Positions 41,934-50,634 of a DNA stretch of 64,000 nt are shown piece by piece. Position 1 is the first letter of the stretch; every line of letters starts with the position of its first letter. Location of the stretch: the NCBI RefSeq assembly GCF_033406955.1, contig NZ_CP137734.1, positions 8,184,001 through 8,248,000 of the forward strand, written 5' to 3'. The DNA comes from Streptomyces violaceoruber (GTDB lineage: Bacteria > Actinomycetota > Actinomycetes > Streptomycetales > Streptomycetaceae). A model generated the notes under the pieces. That model saw only the letters and a program-made list of their open reading frames with translations, was not told the DNA's origin and did no database searches. Made by a program: the position numbers and the translations under genes.

Positions 41934-42581
41934 TCAACCCCCCAGGTTGAGAGTGAGTTTGGCGACGTCGAACGCCTCGGCATAGCGCGCGTGGCATTCG
42001 ATGCCGCGGATCCGGGCGAGGCCGAGGAAGGCCTCCCGGTCGTACCAGGGGCGGTGCCGCTGCGAGGGGTAGTGCTCCTGCAGCAGCCGCACCTTCTCTT
42101 CGCCGACGTCCTCCGACAGCGGCTGGTACGCCGTCGGGCGGCCCAGGTCGCCGTCCCACTTGACGATCTCGTAGCGCAGCACCAGGTGGTCGCGGAACGC
42201 GGTGGTCATCAGTTTCGCCAGACCGCGGTGGTCCTGGTGCGCGTCGTCGGTGCGCGGGGACAGCACCAGCTCCGGCTCGGTCCGCTCGCGCAGCTCCTCG
42301 ACCGCGGCCTTGGCCTCCTCCCAGTGCGCCGGCATCCGGCCGTCCGGCAGCTTGAGCACCGTCAGCCGCAGGTCGGCGCCCGGGCAGAAGGCGGCCAGCG
42401 CGGCCCGCTCCTCCCGCTCCCGCTCACCGCCACCACCGGAGAGCACCAGCGCGTCGACGCGCACCCCCGGCCGCGCCAGGCACACCGTCAGCAGCGTGCC
42501 GCCGGCACCGATGGCGATGTCGTCGCAGTGCGCGCCCACCGCGACGATCCGTTCCGGGCTCCCGGCACCGAGCCGTATCAC
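41934..42581 (-). CDS. PIG-L/LmbE family deacetylase
   Basis: 215 residues. Zinc-site motif VGAHCDDIAIG (standard AHPDDE; the acid after DD is replaced by Ile), and HQDHRG in the middle. These enzymes remove acetyl groups from N-acetyl sugars such as GlcNAc. In this operon it may de-acetylate a 2- or 4-amino sugar before another modification. GTG start overlaps the RfbF stop (GTGA). Confidence 0.83.
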   Translation of the reverse strand: MIRLGAGSPERIVAVGAHCDDIAIGAGGTLLTVCLARPGVRVDALVLSGGGGEREREERAALAAFCPGADLRLTVLKLPDGRMPAHWEEAKAAVEELRERTEPELVLSPRTDDAHQDHRGLAKLMTTAFRDHLVLRYEIVKWDGDLGRPTAYQPLSEDVGEEKVRLLQEHYPSQRHRPWYDREAFLGLARIRGIECHARYAEAFDVAKLTLNLGG

Positions 42582-43387
42582 GCGGTCCTCACCCCGGCGC
42601 CCGACATCGCGCCGTCCCGTTCCCACACGGCCCACGGGCGCTCCCCCCGGGCGTAGGCGGCGTCGAGCGCGGCGCGCTCCTTCACCGTGTCGGTCGGCTT
42701 CCAGAAGCCCCGGTGCTGGTGCGCCACCAGCCGCCCCCGCTTGGCCAGTTGGGTGCATCCGTCGGCCACCAGGTCCCCGTTCTCCGGGATGTGGTCGAAG
42801 ACCTCCTGGCGGAGCACGAAGTAGCCGCCGTTCTCCCACAGCGGCAGGTCGCTCACCGCGGTGATGCCGCCCACCAGACCGTCCTCACCGAGGTCCACGC
42901 AGTGGAACGAGGACTGCGGCGGCACCACCATCATCGAGGCGCCCGCGTCCCGCCGGGCGAAGGAGTCGATCATCTCGGGCAGCGGTGCGTCGGTGAGCAC
43001 GTCCGCGTAGTTGGCGAGGAACATCTCGTCGCCGTCCAGATGGTGCCGCACCCGGCGCAGGCGCTCCCCGATGGGCGACTCGATACCGGTCTGCGCGAAC
43101 GTGATCGTCCAGTCGGCGATGTCGGCGGAGAGCAGCTCGGTCCGTCCGCCCCGCAGCACGAAGTCGTTGGAGGTCGTCTCCTCGTAGTTGAGGAAGAAGT
43201 CCTTGATGTGGTGGGCCCCGTAGCCGAGGCAGAGGATGAACTCCTTGTGCCCGAAGTGCGCGTAGTAGCGCATGACGTGCCAGATCAGCGGCCGCGGGCC
43301 GACCATCGCCATCGGTTTGGGCACGTCGTCCAAGGCGCCCTCGCGCATCCGCATCCCGTAGCCGCCGCAGAACAGTACGACCTTCAT
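42578..43387 (-). CDS. rfbF: Glucose-1-phosphate cytidylyltransferase
   Basis: 269 residues. CGGYGMRMREGALDDVPKPM at the N-terminus is the nucleotidyltransferase signature with lysine for substrate phosphate; the C-terminus has FWKPTDTVKERAALD. Makes CDP-glucose from CTP and glucose-1-phosphate, entry to CDP-dideoxy and branched sugars. The usual partner rfbG (CDP-glucose 4,6-dehydratase) is not recognisable next door unless the SDR at 40905 does this. ATGA overlap with the methyltransferase. Confidence 0.9.
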   Translation of the reverse strand: MKVVLFCGGYGMRMREGALDDVPKPMAMVGPRPLIWHVMRYYAHFGHKEFILCLGYGAHHIKDFFLNYEETTSNDFVLRGGRTELLSADIADWTITFAQTGIESPIGERLRRVRHHLDGDEMFLANYADVLTDAPLPEMIDSFARRDAGASMMVVPPQSSFHCVDLGEDGLVGGITAVSDLPLWENGGYFVLRQEVFDHIPENGDLVADGCTQLAKRGRLVAHQHRGFWKPTDTVKERAALDAAYARGERPWAVWERDGAMSGAGVRTA

Positions 43388-44634
43388 GCTGTGCCCTTCT
43401 CGGACGCGGCCTCGACCACGCTCAGTTCCGGTATGGGGAAGACCAGGCGGCCGCCCCACTCGTGCACGAAGGAGAGCTGCTCGACCAGCTCCTCCCGCAG
43501 GTTCCACGGCAGGACGAGGACGTAGTCCGGCCGGTCGGCGGCGATCCGCTCGGGCGACAGGATCGGAATGCGGGTGCCCGGGGTGAACCTGCCGTGCTTG
43601 TAGGGATTGCGGTCGACCGTGTACGCGAGCAGGTCGGGCCGGACGCCGCAGTGGTTGAGCAGCGTGTTGCCCTTGCCCGGGGCGCCGTAGCCGACCACCG
43701 TGTCGCCGCGCTCGGCCGCGTCGATCAGGAACCGCAGCAGGTCCCGCCGCACCTTGGCCACCCGGGACGAGAACTCGGTGTACCCGGACAGCTCCCGCAG
43801 CCCGGCCGCCTTCTCCCGGTCCAGCACGTCACTCACCCGGCGGCTCGGCTCACCCGCCACCTCGGCGGGCCGCGCCCACAGCCGGATGGAACCCCCGTGC
43901 GTGGGCAGCAGCTCGACGTCCACCAGCGCGAGGCCGCCGCTCGCCAGCGCCCGGATCGCGGACGCGACCGTGTAGTACTGGAAGTGCTCGTGGTAGATCG
44001 TGTCGTACTGGTTCTCCTCGATCAGGGTCAGCAGGTGCTGCACCTCGATCGAGACCCAGCCGTCGTCGGCGACCAGGGCACGCAGCCCCTGGGTGAAGCC
44101 GACCACGTCCGGGATGTGCGCGTACACGTTGTTGGCCACCACCAGGTCCGCCGGGCCGTGCTCGGCGGACACGGCCGCGCCGGTGTCCGGGCTCAGGAAC
44201 TCCGTGAGCGTGGGCACCCCCGCCTCCCGCGCCGCCGCACCGACGTTCACCGACGGCTCCACGCCCAGGCAGCGGATCCCGCGGTCCACCATGTGCCTGA
44301 GCAGATACCCGTCGTTGCTCGCCACCTCGACCACGAAGGAGTCCGGGCCGAGGCCCAGCCGCTCCACGGCGCCGGTGACGAACGTCCGCGCGTGCTCCAC
44401 CCAGGAGCTCGAGTACGAGGAGAAGTACGCGTACTGCGTGAACGTCTCCTCGGGCGTGATCAGCGCGGGGATCTGCGCCAGCCAGCAGTCGGTGCACACC
44501 CGCAGGTGCAACGGGTACGCCGGCTCCGGCCGGTCCAGTTGGTCCGCGGCGAGGAAGCTCTCGCACGGCGGAGTCGCTCCGAGATCGACGACGCTCTCCA
44601 TCGCCGCCGAACCGCAGAGTCGGCATCGTGTCAT
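43384..44634 (-). CDS. Sugar C-methyltransferase (NovU/TylCIII type)
   Basis: 416 residues. An N-terminal zinc-finger (Cys4, Cys7, Cys47, Cys50), a central SAM domain (VVEVASNDGYLL near 100), the EHFQYYT motif near 226 and a C-terminal GYGAPGKGNTLL segment are the known layout of C-methyltransferases acting at C3 or C5 of 4-keto sugar nucleotides. Together with RfbF it implies a branched-chain 6-deoxy sugar. ATGA overlap with the GT4 gene. Confidence 0.87.
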   Translation of the reverse strand: MTRCRLCGSAAMESVVDLGATPPCESFLAADQLDRPEPAYPLHLRVCTDCWLAQIPALITPEETFTQYAYFSSYSSSWVEHARTFVTGAVERLGLGPDSFVVEVASNDGYLLRHMVDRGIRCLGVEPSVNVGAAAREAGVPTLTEFLSPDTGAAVSAEHGPADLVVANNVYAHIPDVVGFTQGLRALVADDGWVSIEVQHLLTLIEENQYDTIYHEHFQYYTVASAIRALASGGLALVDVELLPTHGGSIRLWARPAEVAGEPSRRVSDVLDREKAAGLRELSGYTEFSSRVAKVRRDLLRFLIDAAERGDTVVGYGAPGKGNTLLNHCGVRPDLLAYTVDRNPYKHGRFTPGTRIPILSPERIAADRPDYVLVLPWNLREELVEQLSFVHEWGGRLVFPIPELSVVEAASEKGTA

Positions 44635-45872
44635 CTACTGCCCCCATCCCCCCTGCCCGCGCGGACGTCCCCGTCGCGAGCCAGTGCCGACCGCCCCGCG
44701 ATCGCGGTGCGGTACCCCTCCAGCAGGCGCTCCAGGCCGACGGCCGGGCTGAAGCCCTGCTCGTACCGGCGCCGGGCCGCCCGGCCCATCTCCTGGTTGC
44801 GCTCCGGCTCCGCCGCGATCCGGCGGATGCGGGACGCGAGCGAGGCGGCCTCGCCCGGCCGGTGCAGCAGCCCGGTCACCCCGTCGTCGACGAGCTCGGC
44901 GAAGGCGCCGTGCCCGGCGGCGACGGCCGGTACCCCCGCCGCCATCGCCTCCACGACCACCAGGCCGAACGCCTCCAGCCACGTCGAGGGAGCCACCACG
45001 GCCACCGAGCGGGCGAGGGCCCGCCTGCACTGCTCCGGGTCGTACAGGCCGACGTAGCGCACGTCGTCCCGGCCCGCCGCCCAGGCGGTCACCTCGCGTT
45101 CCAGCGGCCCCGTGCCGGCGACGACGAGCGGAACGCCCACGCCGCCGTCCGCGGCCAGCTCGTCCCACGCCTCCATGAGCAGCCGTACGCCCTTGGCCTC
45201 CGCGAGGCGGCCGAGGTACAGCAGGTGCTCGCCGGGGCCCGCACGGCGCGCCTCGGGGTCGGGCACGAAATTGTGCTTCACCGCCAGCCGTTCGGCCGGC
45301 AGGCCCGCCCCCACCAGGACCTCACGCTGCGCCGCCGAGATGCAGAAGAACCGCTCCACACCGGACCACCAGCGCCGCCGGTTCACCGACAGGCCGACCG
45401 CGAGCGGCACCGTCGCCAGCCGCGAGTTCCGGTAGCAGCCGTGCCGCACGGCGGGCAGCGGCGCCGCCCCGACGCACTCGGTGCACGGCCGGCCGTCGCG
45501 CTGGAGTGTGCCGGGCGGGCAGACCTGCGTGTAGTTGTGCAGCGTGGCGACGGCCGGGACCCCGGCGTCGGCGCAGGCGGCCAGCACCGCCGGGGACAGC
45601 AGCGGGAAGACGTTGTGCACGTGCACCACGTCCGGCCGCTCGGTGCGCAGCCGGTCGGCCAGCTCCCGGCGGACCGCCGGGTTCCACGGCACGAGGAGCG
45701 GCACGGCGACCTTGCCGAGCAGGGACCGCGAGGCGATGTCGTCACTGCGCCGCTCGAACAGGCCCACCCGGTGGCCGGCCGCGCGCAGCAGCGCCACCTC
45801 CTGGTCGACGACGTTGTTCTCGCCGCTCGGCTGGGCCGAGTTGTATCGGTTGTGCACCACGAGGACGTGCAT
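44631..45872 (-). CDS. Family 4 glycosyltransferase
   Basis: 413 residues. GT-B fold with VVHNRYNSAQPSGENNVVDQE at the N-terminus, donor-binding region LLYLGRLAEAKGVRLLMEAW and the ExE-like PSTWLEAFGLVVVEAMAAG. Adds a sugar to the lipid-linked repeat unit. Contains CPPGTLQRDGRPCTECVG, a Cys-rich acceptor-domain insert seen in several related enzymes. Starts two bases after the polymerase stop. Confidence 0.88.
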   Translation of the reverse strand: MHVLVVHNRYNSAQPSGENNVVDQEVALLRAAGHRVGLFERRSDDIASRSLLGKVAVPLLVPWNPAVRRELADRLRTERPDVVHVHNVFPLLSPAVLAACADAGVPAVATLHNYTQVCPPGTLQRDGRPCTECVGAAPLPAVRHGCYRNSRLATVPLAVGLSVNRRRWWSGVERFFCISAAQREVLVGAGLPAERLAVKHNFVPDPEARRAGPGEHLLYLGRLAEAKGVRLLMEAWDELAADGGVGVPLVVAGTGPLEREVTAWAAGRDDVRYVGLYDPEQCRRALARSVAVVAPSTWLEAFGLVVVEAMAAGVPAVAAGHGAFAELVDDGVTGLLHRPGEAASLASRIRRIAAEPERNQEMGRAARRRYEQGFSPAVGLERLLEGYRTAIAGRSALARDGDVRAGRGDGGSR

Positions 45873-45874
45873 GG

Positions 45875-47107
45875 TCAGGTCACCTCCGGGGTGCGGGCCC
45901 AGCGCGGGACGCGGCGGCGCGGGGGTTCGGGCGTCACCGGGGGCGTGGCCGCGGCGGGCGAGGCCAGCAGCGAGGCGGCCACGGCGAGGTGCAGCAGGTA
46001 CGGCGAGGCGTCGCCCAGACCCGCCTCGGTGTACGACGCGAGGGCGCAGTAGCTGATCAGGAAGATCGCGCAGGCCCGCGCCGGGGACGGCGGCCGCAGC
46101 AACGCGACCCCGCCCAGCACGACGAAGACCGTCGCCACCAGGGCGATGCCGATCAGACCCTGCTCGTGGTAGACGGCCAGCCAGCTGTTGTCGATCGGCA
46201 GCCCGTCGAACGACTTGTCGCCCAGGCCGATGCCGAACACCTTCTCGCCCACCGTCCTGGGGGCCGCCAGCAGGGCGTCCCAGACCTTGGCCCGGCCGGT
46301 GAGATTGCTGAAGTTCTCCTCGCTCTGGCCGCGCAGGAACCACGCGTGCAGCGCGGAGGCGAACGCCACCGCGGCCACCGCGGCGCACAGCACCGCCCAG
46401 GAGAAGAAACGGCGGGCGGCGGCGCTGGTGAGGGCGAGCGAGCCGATCGCCAGCGTCAGGCCGACGAGCAGACCGAGGGTGGCCGTGCGGGTATGGGTCA
46501 GCACCAGCAGCAGCAGGGACGGAACGATCACCAGGGCCGCGCTGCGCCGGTCGGTCTGGCGGCTCAGCACGAGCAGCAGGGCGAGACCGATGATCACCGC
46601 CGCGTACTGGCCGATCTGGGGCGGGGTGAGCGGCCACAGGGCGCCGACCAGCCGCCCGCCGTACAGGTCGGGCATGGCCGCACCCGGTGAGACGAGCGCG
46701 CCCGCGGCCACCGTGCAGAGCACCGCGAAGTACATCCGGATGTGGTGCCGGACGAACGTGGGGCCGCCGTCCCACCAGCGGCTGAGCAGCCACAGGGTGC
46801 CCACGAAGAGGCCCAGCCGGGCACAGCGGAACAGCGCGCCGAACCCGGACTCCAGGTCCGTGCTGGAGATCACGCTCGGCACCAGCAGCAGGGTGAGCAG
46901 GAACAGGAAGGCGCTGGCGCGCACCCGCAGCCGGAGATTGAGCGCGAGCGCCAGCGAGAACGCGACGGCCAGCGCGCCCATGGTGACCATCTGGATGAGC
47001 GAGCGGGGCAGCGGGACGACGGTCTCCGCCCCCGTGGAGCCGAGCGTGTTGAGGATCAGCAGCCCCCAGACCGTCCCGACCAGCTTCGGCGTGCGCCCGG
47101 TCTCCAT
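45875..47107 (-). CDS. O-antigen ligase/Wzy-like polymerase
   Basis: 410 residues with about 10-12 membrane helices and a large external loop near residues 265-320 containing FSNLTGRAKVWDALLAAPRTVGEKVFGIGLGDKSF, the Wzy_C-like region. Joins repeat units at the outer membrane face. Start at ATG 47107, one base after the stop of the beta-helix gene; a GTG nine bases earlier is a weaker option. Confidence 0.84.
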   Translation of the reverse strand: METGRTPKLVGTVWGLLILNTLGSTGAETVVPLPRSLIQMVTMGALAVAFSLALALNLRLRVRASAFLFLLTLLLVPSVISSTDLESGFGALFRCARLGLFVGTLWLLSRWWDGGPTFVRHHIRMYFAVLCTVAAGALVSPGAAMPDLYGGRLVGALWPLTPPQIGQYAAVIIGLALLLVLSRQTDRRSAALVIVPSLLLLVLTHTRTATLGLLVGLTLAIGSLALTSAAARRFFSWAVLCAAVAAVAFASALHAWFLRGQSEENFSNLTGRAKVWDALLAAPRTVGEKVFGIGLGDKSFDGLPIDNSWLAVYHEQGLIGIALVATVFVVLGGVALLRPPSPARACAIFLISYCALASYTEAGLGDASPYLLHLAVAASLLASPAAATPPVTPEPPRRRVPRWARTPEVT

Positions 47108-47108
47108 C

Positions 47109-48644
47109 TCAATCACCGCCCCCGGCACGCAGGGTGCTGTCCGCGTCCTGCCGGTAGGGCGCGCCCCGCCACTGCCCGAAGTCGAGCACCCGGCTCGGGT
47201 CGTGGGCGACGAACTTCCACGGTCCGACGTAGACGTTGTCGTGCCAGCGGTTGTGCTGGCGGAGCGTGACGGCCTCGGCCACCCGCTCGCCCCGGTAGGG
47301 CGACCAGTCCGGATAGGTGCCGTAGTTGGCCAGCAGCGCCATGCGGTCGCAACCGTCGGTGCACTCGACGACGGACTTGTCCAGGGTGAAGCGGTTGTCG
47401 TGGACGTCCACCCGCTGGGTCTTCCACCGGCAGTCCGCGTACAGCGGGGCGCTCGCGATCGCCGGGCGAGCACAGCGGTCGACGTCCTCCACCAGCAACG
47501 TGCAGTCGCCCGAGGAGGTGTTGGCCGGGCTGTTGCAGAACCGGTCCGCGTTCTCCCACAGGGTGATGCCCGACCAGTTGTCCTCCAGCACGTTCCGGTA
47601 GATCTCGATCTTGTCCGTGCGCGCCTCGACCCGAGGTTCGCCGCCCGACTCGGAGATGTACACGGTGGCGTACGGGAAGTCGTCGCCGCCGTCGGTGTTC
47701 TCGCGGCCCTCGACCCAGTTGTTGCGCCGGATGGTGTTCTCGCGGACGACCGCGTTGTAGCTGGTCTCGTAGATCAGCGCGGCACCGTCGTTGCCCTCCA
47801 GCACGTTGTCCTCGATGAGGAAGTCGTTGTTGTTGGTGTCCGCCCACAGGCCGGTCCCGCGGTTGTGGTGCACCCAGTTGCCGCGCACGTCGGCGCCCTG
47901 GACGGCCCAGAACTTGACGCCCCCCGTGCAGCCGCAGCCAGGCCGCCTGCGCTCCCAGTTGCCGGTGTTGTTGCCCGTGATCTCGTTGCCCTCGAGCACG
48001 AGGTCGTTGATGACGCCGTCGCCCTTGTACGCGTTGATGCCGTACTGGCCGTTGTCGCGCAGACAGCTGGCCCGGACCTGCTGGCGGTCACCGGCCATCA
48101 GTCCGGCGCCGGAGTTCCGCCGGATCGTGGCGTGCTCGATCACCCAGCCGTCGGCCGAGTCGTGGTTGACCACACCCTCGTCGTGGGGCGCGACGAAACC
48201 CTGCACGGTGAGATGGCCGATGGTGACGTCCCGCGCGGTGCCGCCGAACGCGTACTGGTTGGTCTTGCGGCCGTCGAGCACCGCGCCCGGTGCGCCGAGG
48301 TAGCGGTTCCCCTCCTTGGGGACGACCTGGGAGTAGCGGTCGGACGCGAGCCGGTGCTTGCCCGGCCGGAGCCAGAAGGTCGTGTTGGCGGGGCTGTTGC
48401 GGGTCTTGTCGGCCAAGTCGCCGACGACCGCCGGATCGACGGTCACCGCACCCGCCGGCGCCTTCGCCGGACCGGCGGCGGGCTTCTCGCACACCCGGGC
48501 CACCTTCCGCGCCCCGGACGGGGAGGACGGCGCGGTCGGCTCCGGGGCCTTGGCGTCCGGCGTACCGGTACAGCCGGCCGCCAGCAGCGCCAGCGCCAGC
48601 GACGCCGCGGCCGACCACGTTCCGCCCCTCCGCCTGCTCCCCAT
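47109..48644 (-). CDS. Right-handed parallel beta-helix lipoprotein
   Basis: 511 residues. Lipobox LLAAGC (Cys25) after a short signal, then parallel beta-helix repeats from about 85 to 430 with repeated N-rich turns (VLEGNEITGNNTG, IEDNVLEGNDG, VRENTIRRNN). The fold is used by polysaccharide lyases, mannuronan C5-epimerases and deacetylases. Anchored on the outer face of the membrane where it could process the exported glycan. Catalytic residues not identified. Confidence 0.85.
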   Translation of the reverse strand: MGSRRRGGTWSAAASLALALLAAGCTGTPDAKAPEPTAPSSPSGARKVARVCEKPAAGPAKAPAGAVTVDPAVVGDLADKTRNSPANTTFWLRPGKHRLASDRYSQVVPKEGNRYLGAPGAVLDGRKTNQYAFGGTARDVTIGHLTVQGFVAPHDEGVVNHDSADGWVIEHATIRRNSGAGLMAGDRQQVRASCLRDNGQYGINAYKGDGVINDLVLEGNEITGNNTGNWERRRPGCGCTGGVKFWAVQGADVRGNWVHHNRGTGLWADTNNNDFLIEDNVLEGNDGAALIYETSYNAVVRENTIRRNNWVEGRENTDGGDDFPYATVYISESGGEPRVEARTDKIEIYRNVLEDNWSGITLWENADRFCNSPANTSSGDCTLLVEDVDRCARPAIASAPLYADCRWKTQRVDVHDNRFTLDKSVVECTDGCDRMALLANYGTYPDWSPYRGERVAEAVTLRQHNRWHDNVYVGPWKFVAHDPSRVLDFGQWRGAPYRQDADSTLRAGGGD

Positions 48645-48666
48645 GCGTCCTCCCCTCCTTCCCTTC

Positions 48667-50634
48667 CTAGCCGCGAAAGCCGAGTACGGTCGTGAACTCC
48701 TGCACGCCGTCGGTGACACCGGTGCCGACCAGGGTGGTGGCCGGTTCCTTGCGCCCGAAGCCGGGGGAGTACCAGCCCAGCGGCGGGCCGGTCTCCCCGC
48801 GATGCGCCCGCCAGGACAGAGCGCCGGGCAGGTCGAGCACCGCCGAGCGTTCCTCGCCGTCCCGGGTCCAGGTGAGCGCGGCGCGGCTGCCCGCCAGGTC
48901 CGCGGCGACCGCCGGGCCGAGGTGGAACGCCAGGCGCACGGACCGGCGCGGGCCGCGCACCTCGTCCACCACCCGCAGCTCCCGGCTCGCGGCCGTCAGC
49001 TCCACCCGGCGGCGGTGCACGGAGTCCCCGTACCCGTCGTGCTCGGCGCACCAGCGGGACACCTTCTCGTCGGACGTGTCCACGGCCAGGACCCGGGTGC
49101 GGGCGTGCCGGGTCCACAGGAACGGGCCGCCGGAGACGGACTGGTCGGCGCCGTCCAGCTCCAGGGTGTTGTGGCCGAGCGTCGAGCGGAAGTACCCCCG
49201 CCACACCGGCTGTCCGTGGTAGCAGTAGGTCCCCGGGTCGGCGAGCACGTCGACCCCGTCGTGCCGGACCTCCACCGACAGCGCGTCCGCGTGGGCGTGC
49301 GCGGCGATGGACAGGAAGCCGTGCGGACCGCCGTCGCAGCGGCACCAGATCCCGCCCGGCCCGCGCAGCACCGTGAGCCCCGCGTCCGCGAAGTGGGCCG
49401 GCCTGCGCGCCGGGCGGGTCACGGCCCGCCCCGCTCCGTCCCCGCCGTAGGGCCGGACCAGCGCCGCCAGCAGCGGGGTGCGCACATCCGTGCCGGTCAC
49501 CGTCGGCCACCAGGGAAGCGACCCGAACACGGCGTCCCCGGTGGCGAGCAGCGAGCCCCAGCGGTCGGTGCCCGCGCCGTCCACCACCAGGCCGTGGCCG
49601 TCGTCCGCGTCCCCCTGCCGCGGCGGACGCAGCCGGTCGTCCACGACGGCGGCGAGCGCGTCGGTCATCCGCAGCAGCACCAGCCGGACCGTCGCGGGCA
49701 CCGGCACACCGGCGGCGTCCGCCTCCGCCACCGCGGCCAGGCCGAGTTCCAGCACCAGCCCGTGGTACTCGGTGGCCAGCTCCCGGTTGAGGCCGGAGAG
49801 GAACGTGTTGCCGCGCAGGTGCCGCTCCAGCGACCGCAGCGCGTCGTCCCGCCACCGTGCCGACTCGGGGAACCACCCGAAGGCGCAGGCCGCGGCCAAC
49901 TGCCCCGCGGCCTCCGCCACGACGTGGTTGTTCGCCGACGAACCCCGGCTGGGGAAGGCGGCCAGCCAGCGCTGGTGGTGCCAGATCTGCTCCAGCGCCG
50001 CCGGGTTGTCCTCGAAGAGCGCGGCGGCGCCCGGCCAGCCGTCGAGCAGCCGGCGGATCCACACCCAGGACAGCAGCCGGATCCCCAGCTCGATGCCGCT
50101 GACCCAGTGCACCCCGCGCAGCGGCGCGTTGGCCGCCCACCACGACCGCAGGTGCTCGGCCACGCGCTCGGCGTACCGCTCGTCGCCGGTGACCGCGTAG
50201 GCCGCGGCGAGCACGGTGAGGTACTGGTGCCGGGACGGCTCCCAGATCTGCTTGATGTCACCGACCGCGTCCTCGTCGCGGTACGGCACGTCGAAGGCGT
50301 AGCCCCACGGCGCCCGGCGCCCGGTCTTCGGGTCGAAGCACCAGTCCGGCTCGACCAGGTCGTCGCGGCGCACGCCGAAGTACTCGACGTGCCCGGCCAG
50401 CAGGCGGTCCGCCTCGGCGACGAGGCGCTTCGCGGCGTCCGGCGGCACCGCGGCGATCGTCCCGGCGGGCAGGACCGCGGTGAACCGGACCCCGCTCACG
50501 CCCGGGGCGTCCGGTCGCACCGACCGCCACCGTCGCCTGCGCACCGTGTCGCCCACCCGGCCGGCCACCTCGCGCGGCCCCATCCGGGACAGCCGCCGCA
50601 GGTACCAGCCCGCACTCCCCGGGGTCACGGTCAT
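48667..50634 (-). CDS. Heparinase II/III-like polysaccharide lyase
   Basis: 655 residues. An N-terminal alpha/alpha toroid (about 130-400, SGIELGIRLLSWVWIRRLLDGW, SSANNHVVAEAAGQLAAACAF) and a C-terminal beta-sandwich with AHAHADALSVEVRHDGVDVLADPGTYCYHG, the heparinase II/III signature His/Tyr region. Such lyases cut uronic-acid linkages by beta-elimination. No signal peptide is evident, unusual for a lyase, so it may act inside, or as a modifying enzyme. ATGA overlap with the oxidoreductase gene. Confidence 0.86.
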   Translation of the reverse strand: MTVTPGSAGWYLRRLSRMGPREVAGRVGDTVRRRRWRSVRPDAPGVSGVRFTAVLPAGTIAAVPPDAAKRLVAEADRLLAGHVEYFGVRRDDLVEPDWCFDPKTGRRAPWGYAFDVPYRDEDAVGDIKQIWEPSRHQYLTVLAAAYAVTGDERYAERVAEHLRSWWAANAPLRGVHWVSGIELGIRLLSWVWIRRLLDGWPGAAALFEDNPAALEQIWHHQRWLAAFPSRGSSANNHVVAEAAGQLAAACAFGWFPESARWRDDALRSLERHLRGNTFLSGLNRELATEYHGLVLELGLAAVAEADAAGVPVPATVRLVLLRMTDALAAVVDDRLRPPRQGDADDGHGLVVDGAGTDRWGSLLATGDAVFGSLPWWPTVTGTDVRTPLLAALVRPYGGDGAGRAVTRPARRPAHFADAGLTVLRGPGGIWCRCDGGPHGFLSIAAHAHADALSVEVRHDGVDVLADPGTYCYHGQPVWRGYFRSTLGHNTLELDGADQSVSGGPFLWTRHARTRVLAVDTSDEKVSRWCAEHDGYGDSVHRRRVELTAASRELRVVDEVRGPRRSVRLAFHLGPAVAADLAGSRAALTWTRDGEERSAVLDLPGALSWRAHRGETGPPLGWYSPGFGRKEPATTLVGTGVTDGVQEFTTVLGFRG

